From CAZPQN01 sp964588795 (GTDB taxonomy: Bacteria; Fidelibacterota; UBA2242): a stretch of DNA of 40,716 nucleotides. The DNA is taken from positions 1 through 40,716 of the forward strand of contig CAZPQN010000021.1 of assembly GCA_964588795.1 (NCBI GenBank), given 5' to 3'. Both the position numbers and the translations under genes were made by a program. Numbering within the stretch: position 1 is the first letter of the stretch; every line of letters begins with the position of its first letter. Under the pieces are notes generated by a model, which was not told the DNA's origin, searched no databases, and was given only the letters and a program-made list of their open reading frames with translations. This document shows, in pieces, positions 8,520-17,255 of this stretch.

Positions 8520-10778
8520 ATGAAAAAGAACACACTGAAACAGGCATTGTGGGGTGTAGGCATTGCCGTTGTACTGAGTGTGATTGTTTCAGTACTACTG
8601 CTTTTGGGCACATTCCGGGAAATCGAACTGAAGTCACTGGATTCACGCTTTAAATGGCGCGGACCTCAGGACGTCAGCAAGTCGCCACTGATCATCGTTG
8701 CCATTGATGACAAAACTTTCAAAGACTGTCGCGACCGCTATCCGTATCCCCGGGAATATTATGCTACCCTGGTCGAGAATCTGAAGGAAGTCGGCGTTAA
8801 GATGGTGATGTTCGATATTCAGTTTACCGAGCCCGATTTGAAGAATCCGCTCGGAGATTCCTTACTCGCGGCGGCAATCAAGGAAAACGGCAATGTCATC
8901 CTGGCAGGGAAAGTCGCCCGGGAACTGACCACCGGCGGGGAATATGTTTATGCTGACGAACCACTGCCGATCCTGTTAAAAACGGGCAGTGACTGGGGTG
9001 TGGTGGGCGAAATGCAGGACCCGGACGGTTTCACCCGGCGCTATTCGATCTTTGAAGAATATCAGGGGCGTTTTATCTATTCACTCGGAGCACGCGTGTT
9101 CTTCAAAGAACGCAACCTGCCAAGCTTCCCGCAATTTGAATTCCAGGATGGCTACTTTATGTTCTCCGACTCGGCCTCGGGCAATAAACAGCGATTGTTG
9201 GGGCATCGCGGCAGTTTAGGCTGGGAGCAGACGATCCTGATCAATTATTACGGACCAGCCAAGACCTTTCCGACTTTTTCGATGTCGGATTTGCTGGACG
9301 ATGCGGAGTTTGATCTGAAGGATGAAGAGGATACCGATTACCTGGAGCTTTTCAAACCCAACTCTCCCTATCCGCCCGAATTCCGGATTTCCTTGTTGTC
9401 GGATTCCACTCAGCAGTTTGCCGCCATGGCGGCCTTGGAGCGGGGCGACCTGGCCCAGGTGAATGCGATTTTGGAAGCGGCAAATCCCTTCAAGGACAAA
9501 ATTGCCCTGATCGGAGTTTCGATCGAAGAACTGCATGATAACAAATTCACGCCTTTCTATAACTACGCCGGCAATCGGCGGTTGACGCCGGGAGTGGAAA
9601 CTCACGCCCACGCCATCCAAACCATGCTCGATCAGCGGTTTATCCGTACTTTGCCACAGATCGTTAATATTGTACTGATTTTCATTTTCGGGATCATCAC
9701 GGCCGTGGCGGTCGCCTTTGTGCGCCCGGTTCTGGGTGGCGGACTGGCGATCCTGCTGGCCGGCATTACTACCGTGGGTACTTACTGGATCTTTATCCAC
9801 CAGGGGCGCTGGATTTATTTAATCCCCATTTTAGCCAGCATCGCCGTCAGCTATATCGCCAGCGTGATTTATCAGTTTCTTTCCGAACAAAAGGAAAAGA
9901 AAAAAATCCGGGGTATGTTCCAGACTTACATGAGTCCCAAGGTCTTAAAATACCTCGAAGACCATCCCGACGCTTTCAGCCTTTCGGGTGAAAAGCGCGA
10001 AGCTACCATGTTCTTTTCTGACGTCGCCAATTTTACGACCATTTCGGAAAGTCTGTCCGCCGAAGAACTGGCGACGGTATTGAACAAGTACCTTTCACCG
10101 ATGACTGAAATTTTGATGCGCTACGACGGCTATGTGGATAAATACGAAGGCGACGCCATCATGTGCGATTTCGGAGTTCCGATGGAAGATCCCGACCATG
10201 CCTGGAAAGCCTGCTTTGCGGCGCTCGATCAGCAGGAAGCGTTGAAGACGATTCGCGAACAGATCAAGCGCGATCACGGCGTGAATATTTATGTGCGCAT
10301 GGGAGTCAACTCCGGCGTCGTCAGCGCCGGAAACATGGGTTCAACCCAACGTTTCCAATATACCGTCATGGGTGATGCGGTCAATCAGGCCTCCCGTTTT
10401 GAAGGCGCCAATAAGCAGTATGGGACCTACATCATGGTCGGCGAGGAAACCCTGCGCCGGGCGGGTGATTTCATCGAGGTCCGCATTCTCGACCGATTAG
10501 TCGTCAAGGGGAAACTCAAACCGATAACGGTTTATGAACTATTAGGCCGCAAAGGTCAGATCGAGCAGGTAAAAGCTGACATCCGCGAACATTTCGATCA
10601 GGGGATTAATTTATACTGGGAAAGGCAATGGGACGCGGCGGTAGCCGCCTTTCAGCGCGCTCTCGCGGTGCAGGGTGACGACCCGCCATCCCGTGTTTTT
10701 ATCGAACGTTGTCAGCTGTTCAAGGCCAATCCGCCCGGTGCCGACTGGCAGGGTGAGTTTGTCATGAAGACCAAATAG
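8520..10778 (+). CDS. CHASE2-domain class III adenylate cyclase
   Basis: The 752-residue membrane protein has one N-terminal transmembrane helix (about 12-32), a large extracytoplasmic CHASE2 sensor (about 35-375), three closely spaced transmembrane helices (about 380-460) and a cytoplasmic cyclase domain (about 490-670). A TPR-like helical tail follows ('FDQGINLYWERQWDAAVAAFQRAL'). Catalytic residues appear complete: metal-binding Asp in 'FFSDVANFT' (D501) and in 'KYEGDAIM' (D545), the base-selecting Lys just before the second Asp, the Asp of 'YTVMGD', and the transition-state Asn and Arg of 'VNQASRFE'. The Lys/Asp pair favours ATP over GTP, so the product is expected to be cAMP. It is the last gene of an operon whose other products are exported, which suggests envelope or surface status is read by CHASE2 and turned into a second messenger. 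Confidence 0.93.
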   Translation: MKKNTLKQALWGVGIAVVLSVIVSVLLLLGTFREIELKSLDSRFKWRGPQDVSKSPLIIVAIDDKTFKDCRDRYPYPREYYATLVENLKEVGVKMVMFDIQFTEPDLKNPLGDSLLAAAIKENGNVILAGKVARELTTGGEYVYADEPLPILLKTGSDWGVVGEMQDPDGFTRRYSIFEEYQGRFIYSLGARVFFKERNLPSFPQFEFQDGYFMFSDSASGNKQRLLGHRGSLGWEQTILINYYGPAKTFPTFSMSDLLDDAEFDLKDEEDTDYLELFKPNSPYPPEFRISLLSDSTQQFAAMAALERGDLAQVNAILEAANPFKDKIALIGVSIEELHDNKFTPFYNYAGNRRLTPGVETHAHAIQTMLDQRFIRTLPQIVNIVLIFIFGIITAVAVAFVRPVLGGGLAILLAGITTVGTYWIFIHQGRWIYLIPILASIAVSYIASVIYQFLSEQKEKKKIRGMFQTYMSPKVLKYLEDHPDAFSLSGEKREATMFFSDVANFTTISESLSAEELATVLNKYLSPMTEILMRYDGYVDKYEGDAIMCDFGVPMEDPDHAWKACFAALDQQEALKTIREQIKRDHGVNIYVRMGVNSGVVSAGNMGSTQRFQYTVMGDAVNQASRFEGANKQYGTYIMVGEETLRRAGDFIEVRILDRLVVKGKLKPITVYELLGRKGQIEQVKADIREHFDQGINLYWERQWDAAVAAFQRALAVQGDDPPSRVFIERCQLFKANPPGADWQGEFVMKTK

Positions 10779-10876
10779 GAATCCGGCGGGCAGAACTAAC
10801 CTTTCTAGGTCAGCGTCGGAAATTGTGCCATTGGCGGCGTCTTTTGCTTAAATTACGCTGAATTTCCATTTAATAT

Positions 10877-10905
10877 TTGACAATCCAAGTGATCAGAATT
10901 ATAAT
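10877..10905 (+). promoter_or_regulatory. Consensus sigma-70 promoter upstream of the porX-like gene
   Basis: TTGACA (10877-10882), exactly 17 bases, then TATAAT (10900-10905): a perfect match to the bacterial housekeeping consensus. The start codon follows 28 bases later. The preceding 150-base gap holds no gene. It probably drives the regulator and possibly the long run of genes after it. Confidence 0.85.
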
Positions 10906-10932
10906 CCCGACTGGAGACAGATTGAGGCAGAC

Positions 10933-12501
10933 ATGTCATTAAAAAAAGGCAAGATTTTATGGGTCGATGATGAAATTGACCTGTTGAAAGCGCATATTCT
11001 GTTTTTACGAAGCCGCGGTTTCGAAGTGACTCCGGTTTCCAACGGGGTGGATGCCGTGGATCTGGCCGGACGCGAGCAATTCGATATTGTCCTCCTGGAT
11101 GAAATGATGGCGGGCCAGGACGGCTTGACGACGCTGTCGGAAATCAAAGCCCGCAAACCAGCACTGCCAGTCATCATGATCACCAAAAACGAAGAAGAAA
11201 GCCTGATGGAAAAAGCCATCGGCAGTAAAATCACCGATTATCTGACCAAGCCCGTGAATCCCAGTCAGATTCTGTTAGCCTGTAAAAAAGTCCTGGAACA
11301 GTCACGGATTTCCTCCGAACATATCGCCCGTAACTATCTCGAGGAATTCCATGCTATTTCCCGCCAGCTGTACGATGATCTTACGAGTACGCAGTGGATC
11401 GAAATCTGGAAAAAACTGGCCGCATGGGAGATAGAATTTGACGATCATCCTGACCTGGGTTTGCAAGAGACTCTGGCGGATCAGAAACGGGAATGCAATA
11501 TTGAATTTGCCAAATTTATCGAAAAAAATTACGTCGGCTGGATCAATGACGATCCCCACTTCCGTCCTGCGCTCTCACCGGACATTCTGCCGCGGCAGGT
11601 TCTGCCCCTGCTTAAAAATAATACCAAGGTACTGTTTGTGGTGATCGATTGTATGCGGCTCGACCAATGGTTGACGTTTGCACCTTTGCTTTACGAACTT
11701 TTTAATATCGAGATGGATTTTTGCTTTTCGATTATCCCGTCGGCGACACCCTACGCCCGCAATGCGTTGTTCAGCGGACTTTTCCCGGATGAGATTCAGA
11801 CCTATTACCCGGACATTTATACGCTTCAGGAAGAAGAAGACGAAAGTTCTATGAATCGCTTCGAAAACCAGATGCTGGACAGTCTGCTGAAGCGCGAAAT
11901 GCTGACCCTGAAAAATGGCTACACTTATCATAAGATTCTCGATTCAGAAGCTGGCTGGGGCATCGAACGCAAAATCAATTCCTATTTTAACAATAACCTC
12001 ATCACCCTCGTTTTGAACTTCGTGGATGTCCTGGCGCATCGTCGGTCGGAATCGGATATTCTCAAGGAAATTTTACCGGATGAGGCCAGTTATCGTTCGC
12101 TGATCCGCACCTGGTTTCGGCATTCCTGGATTTATGCCGTCCTGCGCAAATTTGCCGCTCTGGATTTCACGATTATTCTGACCAGCGATCATGGCAGTAT
12201 CCGGGTGCAGAACGATGTCAAAGTCGTCGCCGACAAAGCCACTTCTCCCAACATCCGCTTCAAATTCGGTAAAAACCTCAATTGTTCGCCCAAGTACGCC
12301 CTGGTCATCAAAGAACCCGCCCGCTACAAATTGCCCAACCTCGGCATCAACAATAATTATCTGATCGCCAAGGAAAATTTCTACTTCATTTATCCAACCA
12401 ACTACCACAAATTCCAGACCTTTTTCAAGGATTCCTACCAGCATGGCGGAATTTCGATGGAGGAGATGATTTTGCCGGTGGTAAAACTGACTCCGAAATA
12501 G
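10933..12501 (+). CDS. porX: PorX-type response regulator with PglZ domain
   Basis: The 522-residue protein starts with a CheY-like receiver (about 5-125): acidic pocket D12/D13, phosphoacceptor D56 in 'VLLDEMM', 'MITK' switch region and 'LTKPVNP' lysine. A helical linker joins it to a C-terminal PglZ/alkaline-phosphatase-superfamily domain with metal-ligand motifs 'VVIDCMRLDQW', the Thr of 'SATPYARNALFSG' and 'LTSDHGS'. This architecture, the protein's length and the opening 'ILWVDDEIDLLK' match PorX. In Bacteroidetes, PorX works with the sensor PorY to control the type IX secretion system, and its PglZ domain hydrolyses (oligo)nucleotides. No PorY or T9SS structural gene is in the window, so the T9SS role is inferred from family. 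The gene has its own consensus promoter and follows an adenylate cyclase. The symbol rests on architecture. Confidence 0.88.
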   Translation: MSLKKGKILWVDDEIDLLKAHILFLRSRGFEVTPVSNGVDAVDLAGREQFDIVLLDEMMAGQDGLTTLSEIKARKPALPVIMITKNEEESLMEKAIGSKITDYLTKPVNPSQILLACKKVLEQSRISSEHIARNYLEEFHAISRQLYDDLTSTQWIEIWKKLAAWEIEFDDHPDLGLQETLADQKRECNIEFAKFIEKNYVGWINDDPHFRPALSPDILPRQVLPLLKNNTKVLFVVIDCMRLDQWLTFAPLLYELFNIEMDFCFSIIPSATPYARNALFSGLFPDEIQTYYPDIYTLQEEEDESSMNRFENQMLDSLLKREMLTLKNGYTYHKILDSEAGWGIERKINSYFNNNLITLVLNFVDVLAHRRSESDILKEILPDEASYRSLIRTWFRHSWIYAVLRKFAALDFTIILTSDHGSIRVQNDVKVVADKATSPNIRFKFGKNLNCSPKYALVIKEPARYKLPNLGINNNYLIAKENFYFIYPTNYHKFQTFFKDSYQHGGISMEEMILPVVKLTPK

Positions 12502-12510
12502 GTTTTCGGA

Positions 12511-12999
12511 ATGTTACTGATTGAAACCAACCATCCGACCGAGACCGAGCTTTTGGGACAGCGCTTAGCCGCCTTCCTTGAACCGGGCATGGTCGTAGCC
12601 CTGAGTGGTGATTTGGCGGCGGGGAAAACCACGCTGATTAAAGGCATCTGTGATGGCTTGGGTGTCTCGCGCTCGGCGGAGAGCCCAACCTTTACGTTGA
12701 TTAATGAATACCAGGGGCGAATGCCCGTCTACCACCTGGATTGCTATCGCGAATCGCGGATAAAGGAATGGCTCGAACTCGGTATTAACGAGTATTTCTA
12801 TGGCGCAGGAGTGACCTTGGTGGAATGGGCTGACCGCATCAGCAGTTTATTGCCGGAGGATAGCCTGCGGATTAAAATCCGGCAGGATACCTGGCACGAA
12901 AATTATCGGCGAATCGAGTTCACCGGCCCGCTTAACTTGCTCAGCTCTTTATCGACGCATATGCAAAATCAGTCAAACGGAGCGTCCGCACCATGCTGA
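12511..12999 (+). CDS. tsaE: tRNA t6A biosynthesis ATPase TsaE
   Basis: A 162-residue P-loop protein of the YjeE/TsaE family that drives the TsaB-TsaD-TsaE complex making N6-threonylcarbamoyladenosine on ANN-decoding tRNAs in the cytoplasm. The Walker A motif GDLAAGKT is at residues 33-40, followed by the family segments 'SPTFTLINEY', 'HLDCYR' and 'LVEWADR'. The length is usual. It starts 9 bases after the porX-like stop and overlaps tsaB by 7 bases, so translation is probably coupled. Its partner tsaD is not in the window. Confidence 0.95.
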   Translation: MLLIETNHPTETELLGQRLAAFLEPGMVVALSGDLAAGKTTLIKGICDGLGVSRSAESPTFTLINEYQGRMPVYHLDCYRESRIKEWLELGINEYFYGAGVTLVEWADRISSLLPEDSLRIKIRQDTWHENYRRIEFTGPLNLLSSLSTHMQNQSNGASAPC

Positions 13000-13634
13000 T
13001 CCTCGGCATCGATACTTCAACCGCCAACTGCAGCGTCGGGCTGGTCAGGGATGGCCGAATTGTAAATCATCACTGCATCGTAGACCGGGCGGTGCATTCC
13101 GAAAAATTGCTCGAACTGGTGGCGCAATCCCTGCAGGGTACAAACATTAACGCATTAGATGCTATCGCGGTTAGTATCGGGCCGGGCAGTTATACCGGTT
13201 TAAGGATTGGGTTGGCGACGGCCAAAGGGCTGGCGTTTCCGCGACAATTGCCGGTCTTGCCTGTGCCAACTCTGGCAGTACTGGAACGGGTGGCGCGTCA
13301 GGAGTTTGATGGTGCAATGGTACTTTTTATCAAATCACATCGCGACCTGATTTATTATACTGAAGTCCCGGATTCCTTGAAAACAATTTGGAAACGTCCT
13401 GTTGGTCATGAGAGTATCAGTCGGGTCGTCGAACGTTTCGCTCCGGAATATGTTTTCATCGGCGATAGCGAGATAGACCTTGGGCATTCGCGTCGGAGCA
13501 GGCTCCTTTATCCGCGCGGAGATTGCACCGCTTTGTTAGCCACCGAACATTACCGGGAGTTATTGCCGTTGAACCGGCCTGATCTGGAACCGGAGTATTT
13601 GTCTGAAATGGAAATCAAATCGTGGCGGAACTGA
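12993..13634 (+). CDS. tsaB: tRNA t6A biosynthesis protein TsaB
   Basis: The 213-residue protein opens with the ASKHA-fold signature 'ILGIDTSTANCSVGLV' and has the 'AVSIGPGSYTGLRIGLATAKGLA' family segment near residues 60-82. TsaB is the inactive paralogue that scaffolds TsaD in t6A synthesis. It is somewhat short compared with the E. coli protein, but N- and C-terminal motifs are intact. It overlaps tsaE upstream and rimI downstream, the widespread tsaE-tsaB-rimI arrangement. Confidence 0.93.
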   Translation: MLILGIDTSTANCSVGLVRDGRIVNHHCIVDRAVHSEKLLELVAQSLQGTNINALDAIAVSIGPGSYTGLRIGLATAKGLAFPRQLPVLPVPTLAVLERVARQEFDGAMVLFIKSHRDLIYYTEVPDSLKTIWKRPVGHESISRVVERFAPEYVFIGDSEIDLGHSRRSRLLYPRGDCTALLATEHYRELLPLNRPDLEPEYLSEMEIKSWRN

Positions 13635-14074
13635 CCGGAATTCGTTTACGCATCGCCAATGAAGCCGATCTCGATGCCATTTTAGCCATCGAAGAAATTT
13701 CATTCACCACCGCCTGGAGTCGCGACTTTTTTTTTCACGAATTGCACAATCCGATCAGCAAGTTCTATGTTCTGGAACAGCGGAAGTGCGTCATCGGGTA
13801 TGTCATTTTCTGGTTGGTGGCCGATGAAGTTCATATTGCAAATTTGGCCGTTCATCCTCAATTTAGACGTTCGGGTATGGGTACGAAATTGTTAAAAACC
13901 GTTTTTGATCAAGCAAGTCGGCACAGAGCAAAAATCATCACATTGGAAGTCAATGAAAAGAATGTCAGCGCCCGCGATTTGTATCGCAAGTTCGGGTTCA
14001 CGCAAGTCGGTCGGCGCGCCAAATATTACGAAAACCGCGATGACGCATTGATCCTGTCGCGGAGTCTGCAGTGA
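13622..14074 (+). CDS. rimI: Ribosomal protein S18-alanine N-acetyltransferase family (GNAT)
   Basis: A 150-residue single-domain GNAT acetyltransferase. The acetyl-CoA-binding motif 'LAVHPQFRRSGMGTKLL' (about 77-93) and the late 'LEVNEKNVSARDLYRKFGF' segment with the RimI-type 'RAKYYENRDDALIL' ending are present. RimI acetylates the N-terminus of ribosomal protein S18. The start overlaps the end of tsaB by 13 bases, and position beside tsaB supports RimI over other GNATs. Confidence 0.88.
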   Translation: MAELTGIRLRIANEADLDAILAIEEISFTTAWSRDFFFHELHNPISKFYVLEQRKCVIGYVIFWLVADEVHIANLAVHPQFRRSGMGTKLLKTVFDQASRHRAKIITLEVNEKNVSARDLYRKFGFTQVGRRAKYYENRDDALILSRSLQ

Positions 14075-14081
14075 GGTAAAT

Positions 14082-14921
14082 ATGCCGGATTGGTTTCAGC
14101 GCACGAAACAAGGATTACTCAGCACGGAAAAAAAGGTCATTCCGGATGGATTATGGGTCAAGTGCCCGGAGTGTAGTGAATACCTCTATAAACGCGAACT
14201 GGATAAGAACCTGTGGGTTTGTCCGCAATGCCATTTCCATTTTCGGATTGCCTGTCAGGAGTACATCCGGATGTTGGTGGGAGACGATTATCAGGAATTC
14301 GAAGTCGGGTTGAAGTCGAGTGATCCACTGAAGTTCAAAGCCCAGAAACGCTATCAGGAGCAGATTAAGCAGGCGGTGGTGCAGACCGGAGCCAATGAAG
14401 CGGTGCGCTGTGTCACCGGGAAAATAGGTCAGCACCCGGTGGTCTTGGCCGTAATGGATTTTAACTTCATTGGTGGCAGTATGGGTTCGGTGGTCGGGGA
14501 AAAAGTCGCCCGTGCCATTGACCGGGCTCGCGAAACGCATCAGCCGCTGATTATCGTCTCCCAATCCGGGGGGGCCCGGATGATGGAAGGTGTTCTTTCT
14601 TTGATGCAGATGGCTAAGACCAGCGCCAAACTGGCCCAATTGCACGAAGCCGGCGGGCTTTTTATCTCGATTCTGACTGATCCGACGACCGGCGGGACGA
14701 CGGCCAGTTTTGCGATGTTGGGCGACCTGATCATCGCCGAACCGGGCGCACTGATCGGGTTTGCCGGACCGCGCGTCATCAAGCAAACCATCGGTCAGGA
14801 TTTGCCGGTTGGATTTCAGCGTTCCGAATTTCTACTGGAAAAAGGCTTTATCGATATCATCGTCCAGCGTTCGGAGATGCGTTCCACACTCATCAAAATC
14901 TTAGATTTCTTTTATGACTGA
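14082..14921 (+). CDS. accD: Acetyl-CoA carboxylase carboxyltransferase subunit beta
   Basis: The 279-residue protein carries the AccD zinc ribbon (C28, C31, C47, C50) and then the crotonase-fold carboxyltransferase core, with 'SGGARMMEGVLSLMQMAK' and 'DPTTGGTTASFAMLGD'. With AccA it transfers the carboxyl group from biotin to acetyl-CoA, making malonyl-CoA for fatty acid synthesis. accA is not in the window. The gene overlaps surE by 8 bases. Confidence 0.96.
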   Translation: MPDWFQRTKQGLLSTEKKVIPDGLWVKCPECSEYLYKRELDKNLWVCPQCHFHFRIACQEYIRMLVGDDYQEFEVGLKSSDPLKFKAQKRYQEQIKQAVVQTGANEAVRCVTGKIGQHPVVLAVMDFNFIGGSMGSVVGEKVARAIDRARETHQPLIIVSQSGGARMMEGVLSLMQMAKTSAKLAQLHEAGGLFISILTDPTTGGTTASFAMLGDLIIAEPGALIGFAGPRVIKQTIGQDLPVGFQRSEFLLEKGFIDIIVQRSEMRSTLIKILDFFYD

Positions 14922-15690
14922 GGCCAGACCATACATTCTGGTGACTAACGACGATGGCATCACCGCTCCCGGCATCCAGATTCTTTCTGAATATCTGATG
15001 CGCCTGGGCGAAGTGGTCGTGGTGGCACCGGACAGCGAAAAAAGTGCCGTCGGGCATGCAATCACCTTATCCGATCCAATCCGCGTAACTGACTATCGCG
15101 AGAACGGGATTCGGCAGGGCTATGCGGTATCCGGCACTCCAGCGGACTGTGTCAAAATCGCGGTGGGCGCGCTTCTTTCAAAGCGCCCCGAATTAGTCGT
15201 TTCAGGTATTAATCTCGGCTCCAACGCCGGCATCAATGTGATTTATTCAGGGACGGTTTCCGCGGCAACCGAGGGCACCATTCTGGGAATTCCGTCAATC
15301 GCAGTTTCGCTCACGACGTATACCAAACCGATTTTTACGCCGGCGGCGGAATTTGCTCTGACCATGGCGAAAATGGTGCTGTCGAAAGGTCTCCCGCCCC
15401 GCACATTGCTGAATATTAATGTACCGAATGTCCCGCAGGGTGAAATTCGGGGCGTGCGGATAACCCGGCAGGGCATGGCAAATTTTGCCGAGCAGTTTGA
15501 CAAACGGATTGATCCGCGTCAGCGCGTCTACTACTGGATGGACGGTAAAAAGGCCGAAATCGAGGAAGGCGAGGATGTTGATGATGTCGCCATCCGGCGC
15601 AATTATATTTCCATTACCCCGATCAAATACGATTTGACCAATTACGATTTTATCACTGAACTCCGGAACTGGTTGCAGGAGGTCGCCTAA
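14914..15690 (+). CDS. surE: 5'/3'-nucleotidase SurE
   Basis: The 258-residue protein begins with the SurE metal site 'LVTNDDGITAPGI' (D13/D14) and carries 'GTPADCV' and 'SGINLGSNAGINVIYSGTVSAATEG', all family signatures. SurE removes phosphate from nucleoside monophosphates in a Mg/Mn-dependent reaction in the cytoplasm. It is full length, overlaps accD, and is followed one base later by guaA, so it is part of the same transcript. Confidence 0.96.
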   Translation: MTEARPYILVTNDDGITAPGIQILSEYLMRLGEVVVVAPDSEKSAVGHAITLSDPIRVTDYRENGIRQGYAVSGTPADCVKIAVGALLSKRPELVVSGINLGSNAGINVIYSGTVSAATEGTILGIPSIAVSLTTYTKPIFTPAAEFALTMAKMVLSKGLPPRTLLNINVPNVPQGEIRGVRITRQGMANFAEQFDKRIDPRQRVYYWMDGKKAEIEEGEDVDDVAIRRNYISITPIKYDLTNYDFITELRNWLQEVA

Positions 15691-15691
15691 C

Positions 15692-17233
15692 ATGACGGTC
15701 AACAGTAAAGTCTGGGTAGTGGACTTTGGTTCGCAATATACACAGCTGATCGCGCGGCGGGTGCGTGAATGCGCCGTTTATTCGGAAATCGTATCACCTT
15801 CGGTTACTGCCGGGGATATTCGCCGCGAAAAGGTTCAGGCACTGATTCTGTCGGGTGGGCCGGCCAGCGTTTACGAAGCCTCGGCACCGAAACTGGACAA
15901 CGCGATTTTTAACCTCAACCTGCCGATTCTGGGTATCTGTTACGGACTGCAGGTCATCGCTGAACATTTTGGGGCGCGGGTGCATTCCGACAACCACCGT
16001 GAATATGGTCGCAATGCCGTACGCATTTTGGCGTCGCATCCTGTTTTTCAGGAAGTGGGGACGACCACACAGGTCTGGATGAGCCATGGCGACCATGTGG
16101 ATACCCTGCCGGATGGGTTTCGCATCCTGGCCGAATCTGAGAGCGGGGCTCCCGCGGCCTTGGTACATGCCGAGAAACCAATCATAGGTTTGCAATTTCA
16201 TCCGGAAGTCGCTCATACGAGCGAAGGTTCCCGGATGCTTTCAAATTTTCTGTTTGCGATTGCCCGTCTGAGTCCTGACTGGACTGCCGCGCATTTCATC
16301 GAAAACAGTATTGCCGAGATTCGTCAGCGGGTCGGCCAAGAACGGGTCTTGTTGGCGCTCAGCGGCGGTGTGGATTCTTCCGTTATGGGTGTCCTGGTCA
16401 ACCGCGCCATCGGTAAACAGTGCCTGCCGGTTTTTATCAATAATGGTCTGTTGCGGCAAAACGAACAATTCCAGGTTGTGCAACAACTGCGCGACCAGAT
16501 GCGGTTGCCAATCCGCTCTTTCAACTATGCCAAGCGGTTTTTAACAGCTTTACGGGGCGTCACCCATCCCGAACGCAAGCGCAAGATCATCGGTCGCGAA
16601 TTCATCCGCGCCTTCGAAGAAATTGCGCAGTGCTATCACGAGGTTAAAATATTGGCCCAGGGGACGCTCTATCCGGATGTCATCGAAAGTCGCGCGGTGT
16701 ACGGCCCTTCGCAGGTCATTAAAAGCCATCACAACGTCGGTGGCCTGCCGCGACGCATGCGTTTCCAGCTTCTTGAACCCTTCAATCACCTGTTCAAGGA
16801 TGAGGTGCGGCGGATCGGATGCGAACTGCAAATACCGCCCGAAATATTGAACCGGCACCCTTTCCCGGGTCCGGGTCTCGCCGTGCGTATTATCGGGGAA
16901 ATTACGCCCTATCGACTAAAGTTATTGCGCCAGGCGGACGCGATCTTTATCGAACACCTGCATCAATCCGGCTACTATGCCAAGGTCTGGCAGGCTTTCG
17001 CAGTGCTTGTCCCGGTGAAAACGGTGGGGGTCATGGGCGATCAACGCACTTACGAACACTTGCTCGTGTTGCGTTCGGTCAACAGCAGTGATGGTATGAC
17101 CGCCGACTGGTCTCGTCTGCCGGACGATCTGCTGGGTCAAATTGCTAATCGCATCGTCAATCAGGTGCGGGGAATCAACCGGGTGGTCTATGACATAACC
17201 TCCAAACCTCCGGCAACTATCGAATGGGAATAG
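15692..17233 (+). CDS. guaA: GMP synthase (glutamine-hydrolysing)
   Basis: The 513-residue two-domain enzyme converts XMP to GMP. The N-terminal class I glutamine amidotransferase (about 5-195) has catalytic Cys83 in 'GICYGLQ' and the His/Glu of 'FHPEVAHT'. The ATP-pyrophosphatase domain has the PP-loop 'LSGGVDSSV' (about 224-232). The C-terminal dimerisation domain ends in the GuaA signature 'YDITSKPPATIEWE'. Length and motifs are complete. Confidence 0.97.
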   Translation: MTVNSKVWVVDFGSQYTQLIARRVRECAVYSEIVSPSVTAGDIRREKVQALILSGGPASVYEASAPKLDNAIFNLNLPILGICYGLQVIAEHFGARVHSDNHREYGRNAVRILASHPVFQEVGTTTQVWMSHGDHVDTLPDGFRILAESESGAPAALVHAEKPIIGLQFHPEVAHTSEGSRMLSNFLFAIARLSPDWTAAHFIENSIAEIRQRVGQERVLLALSGGVDSSVMGVLVNRAIGKQCLPVFINNGLLRQNEQFQVVQQLRDQMRLPIRSFNYAKRFLTALRGVTHPERKRKIIGREFIRAFEEIAQCYHEVKILAQGTLYPDVIESRAVYGPSQVIKSHHNVGGLPRRMRFQLLEPFNHLFKDEVRRIGCELQIPPEILNRHPFPGPGLAVRIIGEITPYRLKLLRQADAIFIEHLHQSGYYAKVWQAFAVLVPVKTVGVMGDQRTYEHLLVLRSVNSSDGMTADWSRLPDDLLGQIANRIVNQVRGINRVVYDITSKPPATIEWE

Positions 17234-17255
17234 CAAACCATAATCTGGATCAGGA

